From: JAJPHU01 sp035553375
Lineage (GTDB): Bacteria > Planctomycetota > Planctomycetia > Gemmatales > Gemmataceae
DNA: 64,000 nt
Direction: 5' to 3'
NCBI GenBank assembly: GCA_035553375.1
Contig: DATNCY010000047.1
Span: forward strand, 16,567-80,566
The notes beneath the pieces are model-generated. The model was given only the letters and a program-made list of their open reading frames with translations, did no database searches and had not been told where the DNA came from. Below are positions 43,893 to 51,709 of the stretch, one piece after another. Position numbers and translations under genes: made by a program. The stretch's first letter is position 1. The number at the start of each line of letters is the position of its first letter.

Positions 43893-44639
43893 ATGTTTCT
43901 GATACGACGTCTACCGATGCTTCTCTTGTGTGGTGCCTTCCTCGGCCCTTCGATGGCGCTGCATGCCGAGGAGCCTGCGGCCGCGGGGATTGTCTTCGTG
44001 GTCGGAGGCGTCGGAGGACTCGATCCCATCCAGGCGTGCGCCCCGTGGACGCTGCCGAAGGTTGGTGTACCTCATCGCATTGAGGTCTTCGAGTGGACGC
44101 ACGGCAAATGCCGGGTGCTGCGTGACCTGCAAGACTCACGCTATCTGCTGACGCAAGCGGAACGCCTGGCCGCCATCGTGCGTAACGTGCAAGCCCATGA
44201 ACCGGGCCGGCCGATTTACCTCCTCGCCCATAGTGCCGGCGTCGGCGTCGCCCTGGCTGCGGCCGAGAAACTGCCGCCCGCCAGCCTGGAGCGCATCGTC
44301 GTTCTGTCGGCGGCCGTGTCGCCAACCTACGACCTACGCGGCGCGCTGCGCGCCACCCGTCATGAAATCGTGTCGTTCAACTCGACCTACGATCGCCTTT
44401 GTCTCGACTTCTGCACCAATATGTTCGGCACCGTCGATCGCGTTTATGGCCCTGCGGCGGGGTTGGACGGCTTCCGAATGCCTGCGGATTTCGATGAAGA
44501 GGGGCAACAGTTGTATCAACGGCTGGTGCAGGTGCCCTGGCATCTGGAGATGTGCCTGAAGTGTACCGATGGTTCTCATCATGGACCGTGCATGCCCACC
44601 TTCCTCGCCCAAATGGTCGCGCCGTGGCTCCGACCGTGA
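43893..44639 (+). CDS. Secreted alpha/beta-hydrolase-like protein
   Basis: The 248-aa product (GAGGAG before ATG 43893) has a signal peptide ending in LHAEE, a Gly-rich strand IVFVVGGVGGLDP, and a nucleophile-elbow segment IYLLAHSAGVGVAL typical of alpha/beta hydrolases or lipases. The remaining fold is consistent with that class. It also has Cys-rich positions near the C-terminus (LEMCLKCTDGSHHGPCMPT). The substrate is unknown. It is followed by clpS after 29 bases. Confidence 0.7.
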   Translation: MFLIRRLPMLLLCGAFLGPSMALHAEEPAAAGIVFVVGGVGGLDPIQACAPWTLPKVGVPHRIEVFEWTHGKCRVLRDLQDSRYLLTQAERLAAIVRNVQAHEPGRPIYLLAHSAGVGVALAAAEKLPPASLERIVVLSAAVSPTYDLRGALRATRHEIVSFNSTYDRLCLDFCTNMFGTVDRVYGPAAGLDGFRMPADFDEEGQQLYQRLVQVPWHLEMCLKCTDGSHHGPCMPTFLAQMVAPWLRP

Positions 44640-44668
44640 TTTACTCTGTTTGTCGGGAGGGGTATCTC

Positions 44669-44974
44669 ATGTACAAGCCCAAGCCGGTGCCGGGTGAAGC
44701 AGTCCAGACACGAGGCATTCCGCCGTACCACGTCATCCTGGAAAACGACGATTACCACTCAGCGACCTTCGTCGTCGTCGTGCTATGCAAAGCGCTCGGC
44801 TACTCTATCGATCGCGCCTATCAACTCTTGATGCAGGCTCACACCAGCGGCCGAGCCGTCGTCTGGACAGGCTCTCGCGAGGTCGCCGAGTTGAAAGTCG
44901 AGCAAATCCGCACGTTCCGCGAAGAGCCTTATGGCCCGCTCGGTTGCACGATCGAACCGGCGCCCGCCGCGTAA
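44669..44974 (+). CDS. clpS: ATP-dependent Clp protease adaptor ClpS
   Basis: The 101-aa product has the ClpS core PPYHVILENDDYHSATFVVV, RAYQLLMQAHTSGRAVVWTG and REVAELKVEQIRTF. ClpS delivers N-degron proteins to ClpAP/ClpCP. The Asn-Asp-Asp region that binds the N-terminal amino group reads ENDDYH. GGGAGGGG precedes ATG 44669. clpA or clpC is not adjacent. Confidence 0.93.
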   Translation: MYKPKPVPGEAVQTRGIPPYHVILENDDYHSATFVVVVLCKALGYSIDRAYQLLMQAHTSGRAVVWTGSREVAELKVEQIRTFREEPYGPLGCTIEPAPAA

Positions 44975-44976
44975 AA

Positions 44977-45094
44977 CAGTGTTCAGTGTTCAGTGTTCAG
45001 TTTTCAGTGGCCCCACGCCTGACTGGATACTAAATACTAAACACTGAACACTGAACACTGAACACTGAACACTGAACACTGAACACTGAACACT
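44977..45094. repeat. Inverted iterated repeat, AGTGTTCAGTGTTCAG family
   Basis: Units of CAGTGTT on the left (44977-45010) face units of ACTGAAC on the right (45030-45094), with a 20-base centre. The unit count differs between the arms. It fills the gap between clpS and the TIM-barrel gene. Confidence 0.88.
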
Positions 45095-45113
45095 GTCTGC
45101 GGAGGATGTTGTC

Positions 45114-45953
45114 ATGGCAATCGAACCATTGACCATCGGTGTGTGCAGCTGGTCGCTGCAAGTCAAGAATGTGCCGGAACTGAAACAATTCCTCGATCGT
45201 CTTGGGCTGTCCGTGGTGCAAATCGCTTGTGGCGACCCGCATCACGCTGCCTGGGATGAGGGCGACCATCTGCCAGAGGCGGCGCGATCGGCTGGCTTCT
45301 CGATGAGCGGAGCCATGCTCGGCTTCCCCGGCGAGGACTATACCACGCCGCAGACCATCCAACATACCGGCGGCTTCGGTAATCCCGTCACGCGCGCCGA
45401 ACGCCTCGAACGCCTGACCTGGGCGCTCGACCGCACGCAGGCGCTGGGACTGAGCGATTTGATGCTGCACGCGGGCTTTCTGCCCGAACCGAGCGATCCC
45501 GATCGCAAACCGTTTCTCGATACGCTGGGCCATGTCAGCGCCCTTGCCGCAGCCAAGAACATGACCGTCGCTTTCGAGACTGGGCAGGAAACCGCCGACT
45601 TGCTCCGCCGCACGCTCGATGAGTTGAAGTGCCCCAACTTAAAGGTCAACTTTGATCCGGCCAATATGCTGCTCTACGACAAAGGCGATCCGCTAAGGGC
45701 GGTGGAGATCCTGGGGCCGGACATTCGCAGTGTCCACGTCAAGGACGCCAATCGGCCGAAGACGCCCGGCTCCTGGGGCGAAGAAGTGCCACTCGGACAG
45801 GGGCAAGTCAATATCCGTGCTTTCGTGCAGACGTTGAAGAAAGTCGGTTATCGCGGCCCGCTGTGTATTGAACGCGAGGTGGGCAATCAGGAGGAGCGTT
45901 TGCGCGACGTGGCCCACGGCATCCGCTATCTGCGCGAGTGCCTGACCACTTAG
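45114..45953 (+). CDS. TIM-barrel sugar phosphate isomerase/epimerase family protein
   Basis: The 279-aa product fits the xylose-isomerase-like AP_endonuc_2 fold: LTIGVCSWSLQVKNVPEL, VQIACGDPHHAAW, VAFETGQETADLLRRTLDEL, LKVNFDPANMLLYDKGDP, IRSVHVKDANRPK and GPLCIEREVG. Metal-ligand Glu/Asp/His positions are present. Planctomycetes carry many such genes for polyol and inositol sugars; substrate is unknown. GGAGG precedes the start codon. Confidence 0.88.
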   Translation: MAIEPLTIGVCSWSLQVKNVPELKQFLDRLGLSVVQIACGDPHHAAWDEGDHLPEAARSAGFSMSGAMLGFPGEDYTTPQTIQHTGGFGNPVTRAERLERLTWALDRTQALGLSDLMLHAGFLPEPSDPDRKPFLDTLGHVSALAAAKNMTVAFETGQETADLLRRTLDELKCPNLKVNFDPANMLLYDKGDPLRAVEILGPDIRSVHVKDANRPKTPGSWGEEVPLGQGQVNIRAFVQTLKKVGYRGPLCIEREVGNQEERLRDVAHGIRYLRECLTT

Positions 45954-45980
45954 AGGCCGCGTTGTTGGGGTTAGAGGCGA

Positions 45981-46060
45981 TAACAGTTTGCGGTAGGTCC
46001 GGCGAGCCGAGCCGGACGGGAAGAAGTGCCGCTCGGCTCGCGGCACCTACTTACCTGTTA
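45981..46060. repeat. Diverged palindrome, GTAGGTCCGGCGAGCCGAGC type, at a convergent junction
   Basis: GTAGGTCCGGCGAGCCGAGC faces GCTCGGCTCGCGGCACCTAC with some mismatches, within outer arms TAACAG/CTGTTA. It resembles the copy at 7731-7793 and lies between the TIM-barrel gene and the convergent MshEN-like gene. Confidence 0.7.
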
Positions 46061-46067
46061 CGGGTTC

Positions 46068-46436
46068 TTAGGGAGAACGGCTCGTCGTGTCGCAACGCGC
46101 ACAGCGAGCCTCTTCCGCCTCCAGCGTCGGTCGATCGATGGTGCCCATGTCCACGAGGATGTCACCCAGCGATTGGCCGCGTTGCTGTTGCGTGCGCAGC
46201 AGTTCCTCCAGTCCCTGCTCGTTCAGAAAGCCCAACTCAACAGCGATTTGTCCGAATGGCCTACGCTGCTCGGCCTGGACACTGAGAATCTTGAACACTT
46301 GCCCCATGCTCAGGTGGCCGGTTTGCACGGCAAGTTGACCGATGGGGATTCGCATCTTCATTTGCCGATCCAATGCCTGGATCATCTGTTCGGCCGTTAC
46401 CAGTCCTTTGCTCACGAGATGGTTTCCAAGCCGCAT
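46068..46436 (-). CDS. Small protein with MshEN-like (PilB/GspE N-terminal) repeats
   Basis: The 122-aa product consists of three related units (RLGNHLVSKGLVTAEQMIQA, PIGQLAVQTGHLSMGQVFKI, PFGQIAVELGFLNEQGLEEL), like the MshEN / T2SS-E N-terminal domain that binds cyclic di-GMP in pilus ATPases. No ATPase domain follows. A stand-alone signalling or assembly module is inferred. The start at ATG 46436 has GGAGG upstream; the longer frame does not look coding. Confidence 0.65.
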   Translation of the reverse strand: MRLGNHLVSKGLVTAEQMIQALDRQMKMRIPIGQLAVQTGHLSMGQVFKILSVQAEQRRPFGQIAVELGFLNEQGLEELLRTQQQRGQSLGDILVDMGTIDRPTLEAEEARCARCDTTSRSP

Positions 46437-46534
46437 GCGACAAATACCTCCCCAAGCTGATGGCAAGTTCACACCAAAGCATAGCATGAGATCGCGGGAC
46501 AACGGGTAGCGTTCAATGCCCGAACCGCATACGT

Positions 46535-46588
46535 GACCAGCCCGCGGCACCAGCAAGAGACTTCCCTTGTTGGTGCTGCGGGCTGGTC
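46535..46588. repeat. Diverged palindrome, CCAGCCCGCAGCGCCAGC family
   Basis: GACCAGCCCGCGGCACCAGC faces TTGGTGCTGCGGGCTGGTC. Both arms carry the paired change GGCACC/GGTGC. The rest of 46437-46805 shows no gene that I can recognise. Confidence 0.88.
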
Positions 46589-46805
46589 AAAACACTACCG
46601 TTGCGCACCGCGATCATCGGCCCCCTTGAAGCAACACTGCCAGTTTACCCGTGGGATAAGGCTCGCAAGCTACCATCCCGGCAGCGCGGTGCTCGCTTTC
46701 GCGAGCGGAGCCTGTTATTCGGCGACTATGCCGAGGAGAAGGGGACGAACGTAGGTGCTTGCGGTGAGGCAAGACACTTCCCGGAGCAAGAATGGGCGTG
46801 CGTGC

Positions 46806-47042
46806 TTAGACGCGTGCTTTGCGTCCACCCTTGCGTCCGGCGGCGCGAGCCTCCTCGGAGGTGAAGCGGTGTGCGGTGCCGCGGGAGTGGGCGGCCTGTC
46901 CACCCTTGCGTCCGGCGGCGCGAGCCTCCTCGGTGGTAAACTCGTGAGCCGTGCCTTTTTGATGAGCCGCGCGGCCGCCCTTGCTGGCGATCTCACGCTG
47001 CCGAGTTGCGTCCATGCTGGCGAATCCGCGTTTCTTGGTCAT
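46806..47042 (-). CDS. KGG-repeat stress protein (Con-10/GsiB-like)
   Basis: The 78-aa product (GAGGAG six bases before ATG) is made of KGG motifs: MTKKRGFASMDATRQREIAS with KGGRAAH, then two near-identical 24-25-aa units GTAHEFTTEEARAAGRKGGQ and GTAHRFTSEEARAAGRKGGR. Such hydrophilic repeats mark general stress or desiccation proteins. The DNA of the two units is also nearly identical, so the last duplication is recent. The ORF read further upstream is not supported. Confidence 0.85.
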   Translation of the reverse strand: MTKKRGFASMDATRQREIASKGGRAAHQKGTAHEFTTEEARAAGRKGGQAAHSRGTAHRFTSEEARAAGRKGGRKARV

Positions 47043-47175
47043 GGGGAACTCCTCAGCCCGAAAGTTACGGATATGCCCGGCCCGAACACCGCCGAGCCTG
47101 GGCGTCCAGTATTCAACTAATGGGTGCAAAACCAGTGCCCAAGCAGAAGGACAATGGGAAAAGGAGACCTTCTTT

Positions 47176-47242
47176 GGCGAACGGCCGGCGTCAGCCGGCT
47201 GGTACGGGCTTCTCACCAGCCGGCTGACGCCGGCCGTTCGCC
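47176..47242. repeat. Palindromic repeat, GGCGAACGGCCGGCGTCAGC family, overlapping a gene end
   Basis: A near-perfect copy with centre ACGGGCTTCTC. It overlaps the last 17 codons of the sulfotransferase-like gene and supplies its stop codon at 47191. Confidence 0.92.
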
Positions 47243-48096
47243 TGGAATGCCAACTCAGCCACCCAATCCCCGCCGCACGTTCGCGCCAGAGCGGTTAGCT
47301 GGGCGAAGAAGGCGTCGGCCCGCAGTTCGCCGAAATTCTTTTGGGTAGGGCGACGCGATTCGCAGAGGTCCTGCGCGAGTTGTTTCGCATCCACGACGCC
47401 CGGCAATTCCCGGACAAGGTACACTACCTCCTCGGGAGAAGATTGCATTAGCTTCTCGTAATCGAGGACCGGCATGTTGTAGCGGTGCGCATCCTTGAGC
47501 AACTTATAGTAGTAGATCACGAAGGCCGGCACCTGACGTTTGGCGATGGTGTCGGCAGACGCAGCCGCGAAATCGATCAGCGCGCGAACGTCGCGCTCAA
47601 GACTCCACTTGTTCTTTATCAGCGAGCCGTACATGGCATCGTACCAGGTCTTAACTTGGAGCCGCCCACCTGGTAAGGTCATTTCGACCCGACGGTAGAG
47701 GACAAAACAGTCGAACTTTCCGTGAAACCATCGGAGGTTGAAGGCGCTATAGTTCTCCTTCGTGAAGTTGTATTTCTCTCTCGCCCAGGTTCGCCGATAA
47801 ACTTCCTCACAGGGACCATGAGGTTTGGCGATCATCTGGTAATTATCGACCATCTCGCATCCGAAAGCTCCTCTTAGTTCATCCTCGTATTTCGGATTGC
47901 AGATGGGATTGAAGAATTCGCGGAAGTATTTCAGCGCCGGGTTCTGTTTGAGAAGGAGGCTGGCAAACCAATCGCTGCCCGTATTGGGCAAGGAGAGCAG
48001 CGCGATCGGCCGCCGGCGTTCCGGCTTGACCGTCTCCATCGCATCAGGCTGGAGAGAGTCCCAGCCTCTCAAGAAAGAAGTATCGACGTGTTTCAT
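47191..48096 (-). CDS. Sulfotransferase-like protein
   Basis: The 301-aa product has a sulfotransferase-type nucleotide (PAPS) loop near its start, RPIALLSLPNTGSDWFASLL, with Leu-Pro-Asn-Thr-Gly-Ser in place of the usual phosphosulfate loop, then LKYFREFFNPICNP and later FVIYYYKLLKDAHRYNMPVL. It would sulfate a saccharide. It is the last gene of the minus-strand polysaccharide cluster. The terminal segment ANGRRQPAGEKPVPAG is encoded by the repeat at 47176-47242 and is not expected in the family. The frame lies open at the upstream TTG/ATG; ATG 48096 is my choice. Confidence 0.68.
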   Translation of the reverse strand: MKHVDTSFLRGWDSLQPDAMETVKPERRRPIALLSLPNTGSDWFASLLLKQNPALKYFREFFNPICNPKYEDELRGAFGCEMVDNYQMIAKPHGPCEEVYRRTWAREKYNFTKENYSAFNLRWFHGKFDCFVLYRRVEMTLPGGRLQVKTWYDAMYGSLIKNKWSLERDVRALIDFAAASADTIAKRQVPAFVIYYYKLLKDAHRYNMPVLDYEKLMQSSPEEVVYLVRELPGVVDAKQLAQDLCESRRPTQKNFGELRADAFFAQLTALARTCGGDWVAELAFQANGRRQPAGEKPVPAG

Positions 48097-48146
48097 CCTA
48101 GACACCAATGAGAGCGCTATAGTCGGTTAATACCGCGACCTCTCCA

Positions 48147-49730
48147 CTAAATCGCCGTAACCCATAGGTTCTTTCCCGCTGTCGCGGGATTCGTCTGGGG
48201 AGTGTCGCGATAAAAGCCGCCCCGCAAGCACTGATAATGGTCTTCTAGACTGTAAAGTCGCGCGCGGCCGGCCAACGCGGTGGAAAGGATGGCCGGCTTT
48301 TCGAGGACAGCCTGGAGCTTGGCGTAGAAGTCAGCGCGCGAGCCTGCGCGGAACACTAGATCGGGGCAGTTGAGCAGTTCCTTCGCCCCGCCGCGGTTCG
48401 AGGTCAAAATGGGAACGCCGGAGGCGACGCATTCGATGGCGACTTGAGGTAAGTTGTCTTCCCACAGAACGGGAACGATGCCCAGATCGACACCGGAGAG
48501 AATTTGCGGGAGTTGGGCATGCGTATAGCCGTCGTAGAAGGTGACGGAGGCGAAGCGATGGGCCATGCGCTTGATGCGATCGTAGGCGAACGGGTCGCCC
48601 ATCTTCACCGCGAAGACCAGGCCGAGACGGCGGGCCAGCTGGGCCGGCATCTTCTGGAGCGCATCCAGGTAGAAATAGAAACCCTTATCGCGGCGCATGT
48701 AGCCCAGGTAGGCGATTCGCAATCCGCCGTCCGCTGTCTGGTTATCGGTTTGGCGGATGGCGGATGGCGGATGGCGGATGGCGGATGGCGCGAATCGTGT
48801 CCCGATATAGAGCGTCTGCACCTTGCTCGCGTCGATTCCAAAACCGATCGCGAGTTCGGCCACGCGCTGAGAAACAGCGAGAATATGGTCGGTGTAGGTG
48901 TTCAGCGCATCGACGAATCGTTGTCGCCGCCGCGCGAATTGCGCCGCCTCGTTGGGGTCGAGAATCGCTGTCGGTTTCGTGGCTTCGCGCGATCCGCGCC
49001 GCTGGTCGGGCAGCACCTCGGCCAGCACCGTATCACCGCGCGCTACTGTTTTGGCCAAGCGATAAAGCGTGCGCACGGGTCCGTAAACCAGCCAGGCGGC
49101 GAGGCGATACAGGGCGGACTGCGGCCGGACGCCCAGCTTGCGCAGGCAGTATTCCATGCGGTACAAGCGCCGTGTCCCGCGCGGGTTCGCCGGCTTCATT
49201 AGACAGTTGACGCACTTTCGGCCAGCCCGGAAATCCTGGCAAGTGGCCTTTTCCTGAAACCACAGGTTCACCTGCGGACAGAAGGCGAAATAATTATGGA
49301 CGCTATAAATCACCTTCGCTTGAGGATAATGTTCGCGGGCCAGGCGGAGAAACGAAACGGGGATTCCTTCCAGGTTGTTGAAATGAATCACGTCAAACGG
49401 CCCGTGTTCGCGCAGGAAATCCGCGAACGCCGTATCCATCGCGGGCGAATCCGCCACCTCGACGCCGAAGGCTTCGTGTCCGGGACTGAAGAGCGTCGAG
49501 TTCACCACCTCGAACTTGCGAACGCCTTCCTTCCGCGCCTTCACTTCACGGATGAACGGCCGTGACGAGAAGGGGCTGTAGCTGACTCCCGAGCTAAGAA
49601 ACCATACTTCGTCGCCCTGCCGCGTTGCCGCGTCCACGAGGTTGCGCTGGTAAATGGACACGCCACCGCCGCGTTCTTCTTCATCCTCAAAATCAACCCA
49701 GTTATAATAGAGTATTTTGATCTTTTTCAT
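48147..49730 (-). CDS. GT4-type glycosyltransferase with Cys-rich loop
   Basis: The 527-aa product (AAAAGGAGA before ATG 49730) has the GT-B N-domain (KIKILYYNWVDFEDEEERGG, DVIHFNNLEGIPVSFLRLAR) and the GT4 donor motif region (LGIVPVLWEDNLPQVAIECV, ASGVPILTSNRGGAKELLNC). Between them, a loop CQDFRAGRKCVNCLMKPA is Cys-rich, possibly metal-binding, as in some surface-glycan transferases. A palindrome is translated within it as a PSAIRHPPSAIRQ-type insert near residue 310-338. It sits upstream of the sulfotransferase gene and downstream of the GlfT2-like gene. Confidence 0.82.
   Translation of the reverse strand: MKKIKILYYNWVDFEDEEERGGGVSIYQRNLVDAATRQGDEVWFLSSGVSYSPFSSRPFIREVKARKEGVRKFEVVNSTLFSPGHEAFGVEVADSPAMDTAFADFLREHGPFDVIHFNNLEGIPVSFLRLAREHYPQAKVIYSVHNYFAFCPQVNLWFQEKATCQDFRAGRKCVNCLMKPANPRGTRRLYRMEYCLRKLGVRPQSALYRLAAWLVYGPVRTLYRLAKTVARGDTVLAEVLPDQRRGSREATKPTAILDPNEAAQFARRRQRFVDALNTYTDHILAVSQRVAELAIGFGIDASKVQTLYIGTRFAPSAIRHPPSAIRQTDNQTADGGLRIAYLGYMRRDKGFYFYLDALQKMPAQLARRLGLVFAVKMGDPFAYDRIKRMAHRFASVTFYDGYTHAQLPQILSGVDLGIVPVLWEDNLPQVAIECVASGVPILTSNRGGAKELLNCPDLVFRAGSRADFYAKLQAVLEKPAILSTALAGRARLYSLEDHYQCLRGGFYRDTPQTNPATAGKNLWVTAI
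48716..48792. repeat. Palindromic repeat, GGCGGATGGCGGATGGCGG family, inside a gene
   Basis: On the minus strand, iterated CCATCCGCCATCCGCC units lead to a centre near CGATAACC and a shorter counterpart GCGGACGGCGGATTGCGAAT. It lies within the GT4 frame and keeps it open. The unit is similar to the copy at 2714-2793. Confidence 0.75.
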
Positions 49731-49765
49731 AGCCTCTCCTTTTAGGTGTCCGTATCTGGCTTTTT

Positions 49766-51709
49766 CTACGCCCCTACAAGCCCGGAGCGCGAGCGACGGG
49801 GCGTAGAATCCCGTCGCTCGCGCTCCGGGCTTGTAGAAAATGCCAGATATTCGCCCCAGAATTGGGGAGTCGTAATTGCGGGGGTTTCTTTCCGCCAGCG
49901 GCGCACGGTTCGGCGGTGGGAGCCGAACAGACGAAGCGCGAGCCACAGTCCACGGAGCAATAGCCAGACGAACCGGCCGCGCGAGCGGCGCAATATCACG
50001 AGGTCTTTCCGTGATGTCTCGTCCACAGCCAGCACATCGGTATCGGAGACGGTGTACCATTGTTCGCCATCAGCCCGAATGACGTTGCGCGGCGGAGTGT
50101 CGCGGGGCGGGCTTGGCAGCACCGCGTTACGGAGGACAAGCCACAGCCGTCGAGCGCGAATCGTGGTCAGACTGGACGGCGGACGTGCGCGGACGCCCAT
50201 CCTCAGACCGCTCGCGCGCGGCTGGGTACGAGACGCCAGGTTTTCTCCAGCCGCGAGCAGTCGGTCGTGGACGAGACGAGGCGCAATTCGCAACCCCTTG
50301 GGACCGTGCAGATATGCCGCGACGGCCTCGCACAAGAGCCAGGATTCGTAGTAATCGTAGATGAGCAGTTCATCCAGGAGGCGACTGAAAAACCGTCGAG
50401 CGCGGTTCGCGCCGCTCATCGGCGGAAAGTGCAGCGCGCCGATGATGAGTAGATTTCGCAGCTCATAAAAAGGCTGCCAGCCGCGGCCCTTCAACTCGAA
50501 CGATTCATGCCAGACGGCGACGCCGGGCAGAAACGCCGTGGGCACTCCCGCTCGCAACAGGCGGTAGCCAAACTCCACGTCATCGCCCCGCAGAAACAAC
50601 GGCAGCGGTAGGCCGACGTGGTCCAGCAACGCGAGCGGGAAGGCGAAGAACCACCAGCCATTGAAATGGCCGTGGCGAATGTCTAGGAATGGCGTCAGCC
50701 CGTCGGGGCGATCCACACGATGACAGATGGGTTCGTCAATGCGCATCCGTTCCGGCGAGTAACGACTACCGACCTCAAAGAGTTCCCGAGGCCGTCGTTG
50801 ATCGAGCATGTATCCACCGACAGCCAGATCCTGGCGGGCCAACGACAGGAAGGCGGCGGCGCGCAGCACACACTCCGGCTCAATCACGGCGTCGTCGTCC
50901 ATGAGCAAGACATGGGTGGCGTTGCCTATTTCCGTAGCTTCGAGAAGACAACGCGTAAATCCGCCGGCGCCGCCGAAATTGTCCTGTTCGACAAGTTGGA
51001 GTCGATCGCCGGCGCTCTCGGCCAAGAGCGCGTAGTCCGGGTGGGCGCGGACTCGTTGTTCGCCTTGATCGACGATGGCGACGCGAGCCAGCACTTCGGC
51101 TACCTCCGTATCTTCCAGGAGGGCCGCGACGTTCGCAAGCAGCAAGGAGGCGCGATTGAAGGTACAATATCCGGCGACAAGTTGCGTGGGCTTCGCGGAA
51201 ACGTCGCGGGCTATCCATTCCGCTCGATGTAGGATGACAGGCGACGACTGCGACACGATTTCAAAGAATAGCAGGCCAGCCGCCTCGTGAGGGGGCAGCG
51301 TATCGGCGATCTCGATTCGTAACTCGCGGCTCTCGCCTGTGAAGTCGATTTCGCGCAGCAAACTCGGCTGCCAGCCCGCAGCGCCAGCAAGGGACTCCCT
51401 TGCTGGCGCTGCGGGCTGGTAGGCCGAACGGCGATAGATGCGAAGAATACCTGTTCCACTGACGCAAGCGCGGAGTTCGAGCGTTCTCAGGTTCGTATAT
51501 TCACGCCAATAGCGCTCGAAAAAGCCGTTAAACCACGTATCGGTTCGCAAAGTCGCTCCGCGCGGCAGGAGGATCGTCCGCCGACCGTGCGACTGCGTGC
51601 CATCCTGGGGATGATCGCAATGATAGTACAGGCGCGTCAGCCCCACGGTGGGAGGCATTATGACACGTTGGATAATCCGATCCGTCCTGAATGCGTCATG
51701 CGCATTCAT
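49766..51709 (-). CDS. GlfT2-like galactofuranosyltransferase (GT2)
   Basis: The 647-aa product has the GlfT2 layout: an N-terminal beta domain, then GT-A core with ATHVLLMDDDAVIEPECVLR (DDD metal site), QDNFGGAGGFTRCLLE, FNGWWFFAFPLALLDHVGLP and LRGDDVEFGYRLLRAGVPTA, and VWHESFELKGRGWQPFYELR. GlfT2 polymerises galactofuranose, using UDP-Galf from Glf, whose gene overlaps this one by four bases (ATGA). The frame is open through a palindrome near residues 97-113, and its last 24 residues (SPERERRDSTPRRSRSGLVG) come from the repeat at 49774-49836. These are foreign to the family. Confidence 0.86.
   Translation of the reverse strand: MNAHDAFRTDRIIQRVIMPPTVGLTRLYYHCDHPQDGTQSHGRRTILLPRGATLRTDTWFNGFFERYWREYTNLRTLELRACVSGTGILRIYRRSAYQPAAPARESLAGAAGWQPSLLREIDFTGESRELRIEIADTLPPHEAAGLLFFEIVSQSSPVILHRAEWIARDVSAKPTQLVAGYCTFNRASLLLANVAALLEDTEVAEVLARVAIVDQGEQRVRAHPDYALLAESAGDRLQLVEQDNFGGAGGFTRCLLEATEIGNATHVLLMDDDAVIEPECVLRAAAFLSLARQDLAVGGYMLDQRRPRELFEVGSRYSPERMRIDEPICHRVDRPDGLTPFLDIRHGHFNGWWFFAFPLALLDHVGLPLPLFLRGDDVEFGYRLLRAGVPTAFLPGVAVWHESFELKGRGWQPFYELRNLLIIGALHFPPMSGANRARRFFSRLLDELLIYDYYESWLLCEAVAAYLHGPKGLRIAPRLVHDRLLAAGENLASRTQPRASGLRMGVRARPPSSLTTIRARRLWLVLRNAVLPSPPRDTPPRNVIRADGEQWYTVSDTDVLAVDETSRKDLVILRRSRGRFVWLLLRGLWLALRLFGSHRRTVRRWRKETPAITTPQFWGEYLAFSTSPERERRDSTPRRSRSGLVGA
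49774..49836. repeat. Palindromic repeat, AAGCCCGGAGCGCGAGCGAC family, at a gene end
   Basis: CTACAAGCCCGGAGCGCGAG faces CTCGCGCTCCGGGCTTGTAG around a short GGGGCGTAGAAT centre. Wider flanks are also mirrored (ATCTGGC...GCCAGAT, 49754-49848). It forms the C-terminal tail and region after the GlfT2-like gene. Confidence 0.9.
51371..51419. repeat. Palindromic repeat, CCAGCCCGCAGCGCCAGCAA family, inside a gene
   Basis: A perfect 49-base copy (arms of 23 and a short centre) is inside the GlfT2-like coding sequence and read as QPAAPARESLAGAAGWQ on the minus strand. The frame stays open on both sides. Confidence 0.93.

Noticed and set aside
45030..45094. Direct short repeats that might suggest a CRISPR array
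   Set aside because: The units are seven bases with no spacers of unique sequence, and they are the right arm of an inverted repeat.
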